NCBI GenBank assembly: GCA_016748015.1
Contig: JAAOMT010000400.1
Coordinates: forward strand, 186,001 to 250,000
Length of the DNA: 64,000 bases
Direction: 5' to 3'
From: Geosiphon pyriformis
Taxonomy: Eukaryota; Glomeromycota; Glomeromycetes; Archaeosporales; Geosiphonaceae
The translations under genes and the position numbers were made by a program. This document shows positions 20,870 through 34,100 of this stretch, piece after piece. Under the pieces are notes generated by a model. The model saw only the letters and a program-made list of their open reading frames with translations. It searched no databases and was not told the DNA's origin. Positions within the stretch are counted from its first letter, which is position 1. Every line of letters begins with the position of its first letter.

Positions 20870-23800
20870 CCCAAATGCTATCTAATATAATACATTAAAC
20901 TAAATAATTTAAATTAAATATGAATTATATATTTTTTACATATAACTAGTTATTTAAGTTAATTAAAACAATACTACAGATCTATTTTAATAAAAATATT
21001 ACAATTAATTCCAAAAAAAAACACAAAATCTGTGTAAACCAAAACTAATACTATGTGTTTTTATAATTCTAAACAATTTAATAATATTATCAAAAAGCAT
21101 AGATAGTAAACATTAGATTATTAGAAGTATAAAACTATTATAAAAAACCAAATTACTTTTTTTTAAAACTGTTTTATACTTAAATCTTATTAACTATTTT
21201 TTTTTATAATAAGCTATTTTAAGCCATATATAAAATTAACAATTTTTTTAACAGCAATCTAAACACAACCAAAAATAGACAGAATTTTTAAATACCATTC
21301 TTTAAACACAATATTTTTATATAAAACAATATAAATTATGTTATTAAATATATATAAAGAGAGCAACTGTAAAACACAAGATAATAATAAGTTCAAATCT
21401 GACAAAAAATCTTACAAAACTATATATAATTTAATCAACTTCTTATAAATAACAAAATTTATTTTATATGTAAAAAAGTAATCAAAAAATTTTATTTCTT
21501 CATAGTAAAAACATAAAATATTAGAATATTTTCTATTGTACAAATATTTATGAATAATAATAGACAAATAATAATATAAAGCTTTTATAAAATATAAACA
21601 CAAATCAGTAAAAGTTTTTTTTATAAAATTTAAGGTCATATATAAGTTAAAGTACTAAATTAAAACAGTTTAATCTCAATTAATGTTTTTAATAATATTT
21701 ATATTTACAATATTAAAACCAGACCCAATTTTTTAGTAAGCATAATAAATAGTTTTAAACATATTACAAATAAAATATCAGTATTTTTAAATACTACCAT
21801 ATTATTAACCTTAATAAATATTTTACAAATACAAACAAAAATTACCAAACTTGAATAAAAAGTAATAGCAGTTAGTTTATCAGTTAGTTTATTATTTAAA
21901 ACATTTAAATAATTTTTAATCTTAGATTAAATAACACCAAAATTTTTATCTTTGATAAAATAAGTAATATAACATCTCTTAAACTAATAATAATTGTAAA
22001 AATCTAACAAAACTATATTTAATTTAATTAAACAAACATTTAAAACAGTTTAACTATCTAAATATATTACAACAACACTAAAAACAAAAATATACTTAAG
22101 TATTAAAAAAACTGCTTACAATTCTGCCAACATAGATAAAAACAAACCATTAATTTTAACACTTATAACCAAATCCAAATTAGCAAAAAATGCAACTGTA
22201 TTATACTTTATTTTAAATATACTTAAAATTTTTAAAAATTTATTTGTATAAATATTAATAATATTCAAATTAATATTAAAAAAATGCTCTTTAATAATAA
22301 TAAAATTACTAGAATTATGAACATCTAAAAAGCATAAATTCTTAACTAAAAGCTAATTAACATAACAAAAAATATTATTAATCAAATAATTAAATACCAA
22401 ATTAAACCAATCAAAAATTAAATCTTTAAAATCAGGTTTTTTTCAACAATAAAAACTTTTTTAATTAAAAATTGACTCTTTTTTAATATAAAACTGTTTA
22501 ATAAAAACAATACCAAATTTTTTAAGAAAGTAAATACTTTATAAAAAATCAAATTTCTTAAAACAAATAGCATTAAAATACTATTAAAAAAACAAAATAC
22601 AGAAAGTAATATGTTTACAAAAAAAATATTATAATTTAAAAAAAATTTTATTATATTAACCAAAAAATTGTTTATTAAATTGATTTTTAATTTTACAAAA
22701 TATTATAACAGATAATTAAAAAACCAATCTAATATTTGCAAATTTAATGCTCTATAATTAAACAAATGACCAAAAACACCACTAGTATTTGAAAAGTTTA
22801 TTATTATAGCTATTTTATTTTCTGTCTGTATTTGTTTAAAGTTTTCAAGTTATATAAAGACAAATAAAAAATAGTTTTATTAAAAATTTTTTTGATAAAT
22901 TAGCTTTTATCTTTAAATTTTTTCTGATCAATATATTTTATTTGTTGTATATACTTTTAAACCTAAAACTAAACTGGATTTTGTAATTAATAATAAGTTG
23001 TAGCATAACCAAAACCAAATAAAAAACTATTTATTAAAAATAATTTTTTTTAAGATTATATTAGCAAAAAATTTTATATTCAAATAAATTTTTGTTAAAC
23101 TAAGTTTAAACAAACTTTTTAATAACAGAAAAATGTCTAAATACTTATAAAATTCTCTTTTTTATGCAATAAAAATTAACAAACTATTTATTAATAATAA
23201 AGTTTTTCTAATTTTTTAATTAATGAGAATAATTCTTGTTTTTTTATTGTTAATTAAAATATTATTGATTTTAAAAAACTTATTTATAATATTAAGTATA
23301 TATTAAATAATAGCCTAATTATTTTTTATTCAGATAGTATTATTAACAAAAATACCAGCTTCCAAATAAAAAGTTAATCCAGTTTGGATAACAAATTTAT
23401 TATTAATATAATAGTTATACAAACTTTTATGTCTTTTTATTTTGCACAATAGAAGATTATAAAAAATTTTTAAAGCAATAAGAAAAAAACTTTATTTTAA
23501 TTCAAATTATTGTACATCTAATATTTATTAATTAGCCCATAATTTGTTATAACTTAATTAATTTTTTTATTGTAAATATTGCCAAAAAATCTTATAAACT
23601 ACTTATATATTTTTACATAAACCAAACTATTTTTTAAATAAAACAAGCCAATAAAATTATATGCTTTTTACATATCTTATAAAACCAGTCAAAATTTATA
23701 ATTTTTTTTTAAAGCATTCTTTATTACTAAGTCTACTGTAAAAATTAAAGACTAAATAATAATGTTTTTTAAAACAAAAAAATTGTTATTATGAAAAACA

Positions 23801-24585
23801 TTAAAATTATTACAAACTAAAAAAATTTTGATTAAAAGAATTTTTCAAGTGGTTTTAATTAAAACAATAGATTTAATATTGGTCAAAATTTTTTTTCATT
23901 TATACAGCTTGAGAATTATAAATATTTAAGCTTTTTTTTAATATTAAAGATTTATATATTAAACAAGAGTATTTTCAAAACAGAATTGTTATAATGCTTT
24001 TATAGCTTATTAATAATATCAAACAAATCAACAGTTTTTCTGTTAAACAAGTCTTTGATTATATATAATATTTTATTATATACAATAGTACTTATAATAT
24101 TAAAAAAACAATATTATTAACATAAACCAAAAGCAAATATTAATAACTTTATAAGTCAAGAACATTTTTTAACACCAATTTTTTTTTGTTTAACTCTTTA
24201 TAATAATATTAACTTTAAACTTAACTTTACCAAGATCCAAAACTAGTTTGTCATTAATAACTAAATAGTTTAATAGTATTTTTTAAAATAAATATTCTAA
24301 AATATTTCTGATTATTTAATTTTTATTAATAATAAAATTCTTTATTTATTTAATAATAATAGATCTGACATTTGATTTTTCAGCTTTTAATAACTTGGTA
24401 AGCTTGGAAACATAATAAAATTTTCTTATATCAAATAAAACAAACTTTATGCTATTAAAATTAGTACTAAAATTCAATAAAACTTAAATTTTGAAGTCTT
24501 ATTACTGTTTAAAAATACTTAATAACTTATTAAAAAAATTAATTTGTTATTAAATCTTATCTATAATATTATCAGTTAAAATTTG
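20870..24585 (-). mobile_element. Ancient, AT-decayed LINE (copy H), 3' half
   Basis: The minus strand starts at its 3' end with a ghost of the LINE tail (about 20870-20990: AACTAGTTATATGTAAAAAA for the TGGCTAGCCACATGTAGAAA block). Further up, 21639-21412 encodes YFIKALYYYLSIII then HKYLYNRKYSNILCF, matching YFMKALHHWLPVAV and RKHLYNKCYPNVLCL of LINE C with the cysteines and prolines lost. At 22663-22418 it matches the RT to RNase H linker, and at about 24300-24180 it reads LVINDKLVLD against LVVDSELVLE. Homology stops near 24585, where a dispersed repeat begins, so the endonuclease end is missing or displaced. Confidence 0.75.
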
Positions 24586-24589
24586 AAAT

Positions 24590-25520
24590 ATTAATTAGTA
24601 TTAAATTATCTTTACAATTTTTATTATTAATTAATATATATTATTATTTTAATTTATTATTTATTATTTTATTAAATTATCTGAATTATTATTTAATTAA
24701 TAATCTAATTTATATAAAACACAAATATAACCAAATTGTAATGATTAAATTATGTAATACATTAAACTATATAATATTTTGAAATTTGCCAAAATATTTA
24801 GTAATTTGACAAAACATTTAACAGTTTACTAAAATAATTTGTGGTTCAATAAAATATATATTTAATTTACTAAAATATTAGAAAAAAAAATTTTTAGATT
24901 ATAGAATAATATTACAACAAATTATATAAAAAAAAACTTTTCTTTTTGAAAAAATGTATCTTATTTAAAATCAAACTTTTATTAGATATTTTTTTTACAA
25001 ATTAACTCAAATAAAAACTCACTTGAAAAACATAAATTTTTTAAATATTTTGATTCGAAATTAATTATTTTATACTAATAGTTTGATTAGTTACCAATTT
25101 TTGTAATCATTAGTAACTTCTAGACTTGAATCCAAAATAACATTTTTAATAAATTTTTTATTTATTTTTTTCAATTTATTTTCTTTTTATTTTTTTATTT
25201 TTATTTTTTTATTTTTTTTATATTATTAAATAATCTATAGTCGAAATTTTTTGTAGAAAAATTGACTTTTATAGCAAAATAACTACATATATTTTAAAAA
25301 ACTTACAGACAAAATTTTTCTGTAAAAGATTTAACTTTTACCACAAAGTAATTATACAAAGTAATTTGCATAGAATTGGCCATTTCATTATAAATTCAAC
25401 AGTATATATAGTCCAAAATATAAAAAAATACTTTGAAAGAAGAATTAGCTTATTAAAAGTTTATTAACTTTTATTAACAACAAAATTACTAGCAAAATAG
25501 TATTAACAACATTAAAAAAA
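24590..25520 (+). repeat. Dispersed repeat family X, copy 1
   Basis: Shares long similarity with 55640-56460 (same strand), with 39830-40200 (opposite strand, second half) and with 43570-43860 (opposite strand, first half). It contains the marker AAAAATTGACTTTTATAGCA followed about 75 bases later by a diverged second copy of the same motif. It breaks into the decayed LINE H. No coding frame was seen, so it is probably a non-autonomous element. Confidence 0.6.
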
Positions 25521-26100
25521 AAGTAGAAAAACCTCCAGTAACATTTAGTGATTTTTTAAAAATAATATAGCAATAACTAAATTAAAGTGACAATTATATT
25601 AGACATAACAACTTAAAGTATTATTAATTAATTTATATTTACTACAAACAACAATTTGAAATTCGAGATAAAATCATAATTTTTAAGAAAATACTTTTTT
25701 GATACATTGAAAATTAAATCAGCAATTATTTTTTTTAAAATTACTATATTATTAAAATCAAAAAAAATCTTCTTAAAAACTTAATTTACTATTTAAATAA
25801 AAATTCATAAGTTATTAGTACTGATGTTTACACTATTTATTTTAAAAAACTTAATTATAATATCATCAAGTTTTGTAAAAAAAATACTTTGTCAATTTAC
25901 AATTTATTTTGGAACTTAAATTTAAACTCAAACAAACAGCAAAGACAAACAAAAAAACACTAAACCTATTCACACAACTTTTAATATACCAAAAAATTAT
26001 TTAAACACTTGTAAACACCTAAAAAAAAACTAATTTTAAATTACTACTCTTAATTACATTTTTTTTAGTTTTATTTGTTTAAGTACAAACACCAAACTTG
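25521..26100. other. AT-rich DNA between repeat X and the Gypsy RT
   Basis: Probably the 5' part of the decayed Gypsy element on the plus strand, but no gag or protease motif could be recognised. Confidence 0.35.
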
Positions 26101-27755
26101 TCTCTTAATTATTAACTTAATTGCTGGATTTTAACAAGTAAAAATAGATTCAGAAAGTTACAAAAAAATTGCTTTTATTATAAAATATAATACATATAAA
26201 TTTATAGTCATGTTTTTAGATTAATTAATTTCTCATTTTTTAATAATTAATAAATAAAGTTTTTAAATTAGTCAACAAAGATTTTGTTTTAGTCTATTTA
26301 GATAACATAATAATATACTTAAAAATTTGAAATAAATATTTTAAATATTTATAAAAGGTTTTTAATTAAATCTTTTTTGAATAATAATCTACTTAGTTTT
26401 TTGGTTATTTTATTACAAAAGATAAAATTTTTCTTGATTTTATCAAAACAAAAAAAGTCTAAAATCTTAAATAACTAATAAATATATTTAAAATATACTT
26501 TTTTTTTGGTTTAGTTTTTATTATTAAAAATTTGTCAAAATTTTTTTTAAAATTACTGTATTTCTAAATCAATTGTTTAAAAAAAACATTAATTATTATT
26601 AAAGTATATATTAACTAAAAATTTTTGAAACTTTAAAAAAAAAATTTATCATTAAACTCATCTTTAAATAATCTGATTTTAATTGACTCTTTATTTTTTT
26701 ACACTAATATATTTGGTACTTGGTACTATTTTCTTTTAGAAAAATAATAATAGCAAAAAATATATAATAGTATATATTAGTAAAACACTTTTTTCAACAG
26801 AACAAAGCTATTTAGTTATTAAACAAAAATTCTTAACAGTAGTTTGGACTACTAATTACTAAGATAAATATTTTTTTAGTACCAAATTTTTAGTGTTAAC
26901 AAATTATTTAGTATTGATTTGACTATATAACAAAAAAAACTAAAATATAAATAGTTGATTTACTAAATATTTCAATTAAAAAAATTTGATTATAATATAT
27001 AATATTATAAAAAAACTAATTATTAAAACACTAATACTCTTTTTAGACTTATTATTAATTAATAGCACAACTATTTTTATTAAATTAACTTAATTATTAG
27101 TATAATTTTTTTAACTAAACATGATAATAAATTTGATCAACTATTTTGTCTTAATAAAATTTTTAAATAAAAAACAATATCTATTAAATTATATTTGACA
27201 GCAAAAAAAACATTTGTATAAACAATCAAATTTTTATTTTATTTATCAAAACCAGCTATATAAAAAAATAGAAAAAATCTTAATTATTCTTAAAGAGTTA
27301 TAAGATTTAAAAAAAAAATTATAATTTACAACATATATATTAATTTATTAGTTAAATACTTTGGAAAAACAAAAACAATTCAGAAAATTTTAATTTGCTA
27401 TTATTAACTTATTTTGAAAAAAAATATTGTTAACTATATTAAACTTTATAATATTTGTTAAGAAAACATTCATTCAATATTTGTTGGTTAATTATTTAAT
27501 AAAATTAAAATTAATATTATTAAACTCTTAAAAGTAATTCTTAATAACAATAAATATATTATAACAGTTATTAACTATTTTACAAAGTAAGTAGAAATAA
27601 GAGCTATATTTGACTAAATAGCAGTTTTTATTGTTAATTTTATTTATAAAGATATTGTTATAGTTAAAACTTATATTTCTTATTAATTATTATATGTATT
27701 AGCCATTGATGTCATATAAATTAGCCACTCTATTTTTAGATAGTAATCATTGATT

Positions 27756-27863
27756 TGATCAATGACCTGACCAATGACTTGATCATTGACCTGATCAATA
27801 ACCTGATTATTGACCTGACCATTGATCTGATTATTGACCTAGTTATTGATCTGATTATTAATC
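27756..27863 (+). repeat. 12-bp tandem repeats in the LTR U3
   Basis: About nine units on the pattern TGATCAATGACC (variants TGACCAATGACT, TGATTATTGACC and others), immediately upstream of the TATA box. They resemble enhancer repeats. The decayed LTR at 36519 keeps the same array in AT-shifted form. Confidence 0.8.
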
Positions 27864-27875
27864 ACTTTTAACAGC

Positions 27876-27883
27876 TATATAAG
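27876..27883 (+). promoter_or_regulatory. TATA box of the solo LTR
   Basis: TATATAAG, 12 bases after the last 12-bp repeat. A corresponding TATATAAGC is found in the older LTR copy. Confidence 0.6.
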
Positions 27884-29169
27884 TGATGAATTTTTTAGCT
27901 ATAGAAAAGCATGTTCAAAATAATCAAGAATAAATAAAATAACAACTTTCATCTCAATCATTTTCTTATCGCTAATTTCCCTTTCTCTACCTTCAAGTAT
28001 TTAAACATCTTGGAATAAAAGATTACTTGTTGGTTAATTCTTACCCTTTTTCTGAAATGTATAAGTATAGCATTTGAAGATTATTGAATAAAACATGACT
28101 AAAAAGCACATTTGATACTTGATATTGAATTCTAAGAGTGCTGACATAAGGCATAGAATTATACCAAGTGTGATCATTTGTTGACAGTACAGACTATCTC
28201 TCTATCTTCAGATTTCCCAATTACTTTTTGAAACGAATAGCGACTGGAATATTTTATAAGACTGATCTCGCACATTAAATCCATACTTATTCAATTCACT
28301 CTTTGAAGTTGAATTCTTTTTGATTATTTCCATCACCTTACAATCTTATTCTCCTTTGCTATCCATTAGCTTGTTATTCCAACCCATAACAATATTATAT
28401 ATTACTATAGATGGCCTAAAAAACTTTTATTTAATAAAAAAAGAGCTTTTCTTAGTATTCTAATTAAAAAACTTTGTAAAAAACTAGAAATATATTATAA
28501 ACTTTTATTTTTTTATTACTTTTAAACAAATAATTTAGTAAAATATTTTAATAAAGTATTATATAAAAATTTAACCAAAACTAATAAAAAAAAATTTATA
28601 GAACAAAATACTGCTTTTAGCTTTATTTGTTTATAGAACTATAAATTATAATATAACAAGTTATAAGCTTTTTTATTTGCTTTATAGAAAAATAATAATA
28701 CTATTAATAGAAATTAATATTGAAACAATACTTTTTAAAAAAATTACAATAAAAAGTACAAAAATATTTTGCAAAAAAGACTTAATATAATTCTTTACTT
28801 ATTAATAAAAACATAAAAAAAATAAAACAGTTTCAAAAAAAACTCAAAAAAAAAAATATATAAAATATTTTTTTTAAATATTGGTAACTTAATTCTAAAA
28901 TATTGCTTAAACAAAAACAATGTCTATAAAAATAAATTTTTTAGTTAATAAAAAAGATTTTTTATAGTTAACAAAGTTTTGAACAATAATTTTTATATTC
29001 TATAAAATTAATATAAAACAATTTTTAATAATTAGTTTATATATAATACATAATTTAAAAAATATTATAAATAACTTAATTAATTGTCTATTATGATAAT
29101 ATCGACCCAAATAATTAACAAAAAACAGTTATAAATAGATATATTATTCTTAAAAACAGAAATATTTTC

Positions 29170-29181
29170 AATTAACATAAA
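29170..29181. repeat. Left target-site duplication of LINE B
   Basis: AATTAACATAAA, found again at 35920-35931. Confidence 0.8.
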
Positions 29182-29331
29182 AATATTTTAACTTCTTTCT
29201 TTTCTTCATCCAAAATTCCCAAAAAAGAGTCAAAATTTTTTGAAAAAAAAGTTTTTTTCACAATTCAGTATGATAAATCCAAACTCTTTATTCTTGACTA
29301 TGAAGCCACTGTTGGCTGTAGCATTGCTGTT

Positions 29332-31138
29332 ATGAAAAAGACTGCTAAAGTTTCTGGTTCTAATGATAACTTCAAGCCCATTTTTTCAAGGAAAAAGAAA
29401 AGAGGTGGTGTTTTAGAAAATGGTTTTGGTAGTAAGATTGTTAGTTCTAAGATTCAGAATAGTCATTCATGGAGTTCAGAGACCAGTAACACCACTGAGT
29501 CTGATAGCATTAACATAGAGGAAGAATGTCTGGTGGAAGAAACTAGCTTTAGACAAGAAAGTAGAGAAGAGTCTGGTGGTGTTGATACTGATATGACACC
29601 TAAAGGTCTTAAAAGAATTGTTACTAAGCATTTTCTTGGAAAGCTTCTTGGCATTATTAACTTCGGCATAGAAAATAATGATGATGATGATATTTTGGAT
29701 GGGTTACTCTCTTTTCCTCTCTTTTTCTCTCTCAAACATATGGTGCAGGTCTTGGTTAGGAAATCTTTTGCTCTGGATATTAATCTTGGAGTAGTGGCTG
29801 ACAAGTCATTTCAAGAGAAATTAGCTTATGTCAGAAAAATTTTCTCTGGTGTAAATGGTTTTGGGGGGAGGCTTCTACTCCCTCAAAATTTGGTAAAATA
29901 ATTCGGGCTTCTTTTACTTCTGATGAGGCAATGATGGCTGTAGCAAAATTGACAAATGATCATGATATTGTAGTAAACACTAATCTTAAGCGCCCTGGCA
30001 ACAATTGTATGAATTGGGCAATTGTGCTGAAAAAAATCTCAGTGGGAACATCTGTGGAGGCTGTGTGCATGGCTGTATCCGAATTTGGGGTAATTAAGAT
30101 GATTAAAATGCAACTGGTAGATTTGTGGCAGAAAGCGATCATCGAATTGGAAGATTAGAATCAAGCTAATTTGTTAGCTGCTAAATAGTTCATCCTAATT
30201 AGAAAAGATGCAGTATGAGTAGCCAGAGCTAACATCGACAAACAGTTATGGGATGTCCAAGATAGTTTCAGAGTCTTGCTGTATACTCTCCTCATGAGAA
30301 CTACTGCTCATAATTTGTGAGATTTTATTGGTTCTGTTGGTGGAAAGACCTGCTTTATTGATTATAATTCTGTCAATTATTTTCATGTCCACTGTGCTAC
30401 TGTGTGCTTTAGCTCTGAGTTGGATTTGGTTGGTGCTATGACAGCGACTCCAGTTATAAAGAGTGTTGGTCTTTACTGGTCTTGTCTCTCTTAGGCTTTA
30501 TGTGCAGTTTGCAAAGGTTTTGGTCATACATCTCTTAGTTGTTGGTCAGTTAAGGATGCTGTGGCTCCAGGTGGCAGAAAGGCTTCTCTTTCAGCTCAAA
30601 ACCAGTTCAAGTTGGCTAGGATTTATGTGAAAAAGTCTGTATCTATTTCTTGTCCTTTGGCTTTCAGTGGTAAACTTGGACATCAGTAGTTGGTGCTCCT
30701 CTTGTGCATGCTTTTCATGATGCTAGTATGTCTCTTTGTTTCAATAAAATTGGTGAACCCCTTCCTCTGGTTGTAAACAACTTGAAATCACATCTGGTTG
30801 GTATTGAAAGCAGTCTTGTCAGCCTCGCAAAACAGATTGGTAAGTTGGTTAAGAGATTGGAGTCACTTGTGTCAGCAGTTTCCCAGCCTAGCCCTGGATG
30901 TCAACTACCAATAACTCTCCCATCACAGAATCAAGGGGAGGATATAGTGATGAAAGTAGGTTTGGGTGAAGCCACTAGTGACAAGATTGTTCTGATTGTG
31001 GACTCAACAGCATCTTCTCATGTTGTCAAACTGAAAAAAATACTGGATGGCCTCTTCAGGTCTGTGTTAAGCTTGTCTGCTCACTTCGATAGTTTGGCTT
31101 TGACTGGTGGTGCCACTTCCCTAACTTCTTCTCAATGA
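29332..31138 (+). pseudogene. LINE B ORF1, frameshifted
   Basis: Starts at an ATG (29332) with a Lys-rich N-terminus. At least two frameshifts (near 29890 and before 30704) break it. The RRM-like part survives at 29931-30158 (ISVGTSVEAVCMAVSEFG then QKAIIELED), and the zinc knuckle CAVCKGFGHTSLSC lies near 30502-30543. The N-terminal part differs more from A and C than the rest does. It ends at 31136-31138, overlapping the ORF2 start as ATGA. Confidence 0.85.
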
Positions 31139-34100
31139 GTAATCTTATGTAGAGGGTTGCTACATGCAATATTAGAGGTATGAACATTCCTGCAAAACAG
31201 GATGATATTGTTCAATGGCATAAAGATATGGACAATTTGGTTTTGATTTTTATGAAAACAAAGTTAAGAAATAAGGCTTGTTCTTGGTTGGTTGACAAAT
31301 TTAATGATGTTCATGTGTTTTCTTCTGGTTTGAACTCTGGCTATATGGGTGCTGGTGTTGTGATTGTTATGAACAGATCTTTGGCTAGACATGTATATAA
31401 GGTTTCTGAGGTCCCAGGTTGTCTTCTCTGCATTAAGTTACTTTTCAAAAATAAACTTTTGGTTTCAATTCTGGGACTGTATGCTGATGCCTCCTTGACT
31501 ACTCAATTTTCCCAGGCTGATGAGATCAATTCCTTGATTGTGAAAGCTGTGAATGAATCCTCTTTTGTCATTCTTGGTGGTGATTTCAATGAAGATGATT
31601 CTCATAAGTGCACTAGTTTTAAAAAGTGCCATGATTTGGATTTGATTAATTCTTTGGGTGGGAGCTCCTTTGCTAAGGCACCAACTTGGAGCAATTCTCA
31701 GGATGTTGCCAAGACTATTGATTATGTGTTTGTTTCCTCAAATCTGGTGAATGTGATAATACAGTGTGATGTTTCCGTTGTCAGTGACCATTTTGATATG
31801 GATCACAAAGCTGTTTCTGTTTCTTTGGATTTGGGTGGCCTTTTAGATGTAAAATTAAACTCTCTCCATAAACAAACAAATAAGAACTGATGGAAGTTCA
31901 ATTTTAAAGGTGTTGATGAGATTAAATAGAATAATTTTAAAGATTCTATACTGGCCAATTCTACAATATTCTCAGATGAATTCGTTGCATCTGTAAAATT
32001 TTCGGATTTGGATGCTATGTGGTGTGTTGTGTGCAAAGTTATAACTCTTTCAGCTAATGAAGTTTTCAAAAAAAAGTGGTTTAGAGGATTTGATGAAGTT
32101 TTTACCAAAGATTCTTCAAAGTTTTATAGATTGAAGCTTTTGGTTTCTAGAATCATCAAGACTTTACATGGGGAAGATGCTAGATACTTTATCTTATAAA
32201 ATGTTGGAGTTCTGTGGACAATGTCAAGTCTTTTGTTGTTCAAAATCTGGTGGACTCTGGAACTGGTTCTGATCATATTTGTTCTGCTTTTTTTGGTGCT
32301 AGAAAGTCTTACCATGCTTCCAAACTCACTGAATCTCTGAGAGCTAAGAAAGCTAACATTAGGTCTGCTATTGATAAGAAAATGGAGAGCTTTGAGGTCA
32401 ACAAGAGTCATACAATCAGGAGTGTACTGAAGCATTCTTTCCATAAAGTGGTGCTAAACCATCTGGTGGTTAATGATGATTTGATTTTGGAGCCTGATTT
32501 GGTTAAGTCTAAGGTAGATGTAATTATAGAAGGATGGACCAAGAAGCGTCATGTTGCTGATGATATCTCAATTGATTGGCACCATCAATATCAACCTTTG
32601 GAATACGTTTTTGATAAAGCCTTTTCTGGTGTGATGTGCTTGATTGGTTTTAATGAATTTTTTAGGATGGTTTCTGAACTGTCTGATAACAAATCTGCTG
32701 GTTTGTCTGATATCTTAAACAAACTTTGGAAACATTGCAATAAGTCTGTTCTGAATATGCTCTTGGTGATTTTGAACCTTTGTCTGTCTAGTGAATTGGT
32801 GCCTGGCCTTTGAAAAGAGGCCTGAATCTCGATGATTCTCAAACTGTATGAGTGGAAGGGTGTTTTGACCAATACTCATCCTATTGCTTTGATCAAAACA
32901 GCTCATAAGATTCTTTCTAAGATTCTTTCTGACAGGATCTCCTTGGCATGTAGTGCTTTTGATGTCTTTCATGAGAACAATTTCTCGGTTTTAAAGAGTA
33001 CAACAATTCAATCTCCTATTTTTGTAATTGGTTCAGTGGTAGAAGATGTTTTGAAAAAAAACCAAGAGCTCTGGCTGGTTTTACAAGACATGTGGAAAGC
33101 ATATAATTCAGTTGGCTGGAAACATCTCAAAAATAGTTTGATCAGGATTAAGATGTGTAGCAAATTCATTTGCTTTTTTGGCAACATTCACAATGATCAT
33201 ACCAACTGGGTTATAACAGATTTTGGTTTGATGGATGATTATCATGTACATAATAGCCTGGATCAAAGAGAAGTTTTCTCACCCCTTTTGTGGCAAAAAT
33301 TTTATGATCCTTTGTTGTGTGAAGTCAAGCATCAGGAGAGTGTATGTGGATATAGGCTGAATTCTTATTTTATCTCCAAAAATGGTTGTGCTAAATTTTG
33401 GGCTGAACAATTTTTTTTTTTTGCTGCTGGTGCCTTTGTTAATGATATGATTTGAGTTGGTAGCAGTCTAAGTGCTACTCAACATATTCTCAATGTTGCC
33501 AGTGAATTTTTTCAGATTAATGACATCTCAATTAACAATGACAAAACAGTGGCAATTCTTATTAACAGCAGGGTTAGCAATTCTTCTCTTTCTATTAGTG
33601 GTCTGCTTATTTCAGTCGCCAAAAAGGGGGAGTCTCATTGATACTTGGGTATTTTTCTTTTGACTGAGGGTCTTTCTAAACCTAGTTTAGTAAGGGTGCA
33701 TTCAGATGTTCGTTTTTTCACTAATTTGGTTTTGAAAAAAGCTGTCCCAGATAAACAGTTTTTGTATTTGGTTTCGGCTGTCCTTCATCCTATTGTTGGC
33801 TATAGAACACAGTTTAGTTTTGTTCCTGTTGGTGTGTACAACAATGGGATGCTTTGATTTGCAGAGGCTTGAAGCTAAAATCTGGTTTTCTACTGGATTT
33901 TCCTAGTGATACAATTCATCACTCCTTCTTTTATAGCTTAAAGTCTTTTTTGCAGTGTCAATCTGAGGGCAAAGTTGCTTCACTTATTAGTTTTGCAAAC
34001 TCTGGTGGAATTTTGGGGCATTTGTTTGGTCACAGATTTTGTGTTGGCAACCTATCCATTCATTGGTTTCTCTTGTTCGTATTCGTGTCAATGTTTCTAA

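Larger units (their letters stand above)
27656..28391 (+). mobile_element. Solo LTR (family L1), inserted in the Gypsy integrase
   Basis: 736 bases beginning TGTTAT and ending ATAACA (inverted ends, TG...CA), flanked by the 4-bp duplication ATAT (27652-27655 and 28392-28395). It contains nine 12-bp repeats at about 27756-27863 and a TATATAAG box at 27876-27883, the layout of a U3 promoter. Composition is clearly less AT-shifted than the host pol, so it is younger. A decayed relative lies at 36519-37204. Confidence 0.85.
26101..29169 (+). pseudogene. AT-decayed Ty3/Gypsy retrotransposon pol (RT, RNase H, integrase), split by a solo LTR
   Basis: Read with stops on the plus strand. RT begins near 26123 with AGF-QVKIDSESYKKIAF and reaches the catalytic box YLDN at 26295-26306 (normally YLDD). 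GLVFIIKNLSKFFLKL (about 26510) and the RNase H region (EQSYLVIKQKFLTVVW, about 26800) follow. Integrase starts with its zinc region (about 27350-27470) and core (NKYIITVINYFTK, about 27550). The core stops at 27655 and resumes at 28392 (RWPKKLLFNKKRAFLS, then TNNLVKYFNKVLYKNL), interrupted by the solo LTR. Codons have shifted toward A/T throughout. The 5' end, gag and own LTRs were not found; the end at 29169 is the LINE B insertion point. Confidence 0.75.

Noticed and set aside
27745-27870. The 12-bp repeat array as a CRISPR-like array
   Set aside because: Units are directly adjacent without spacers and sit inside an LTR promoter.
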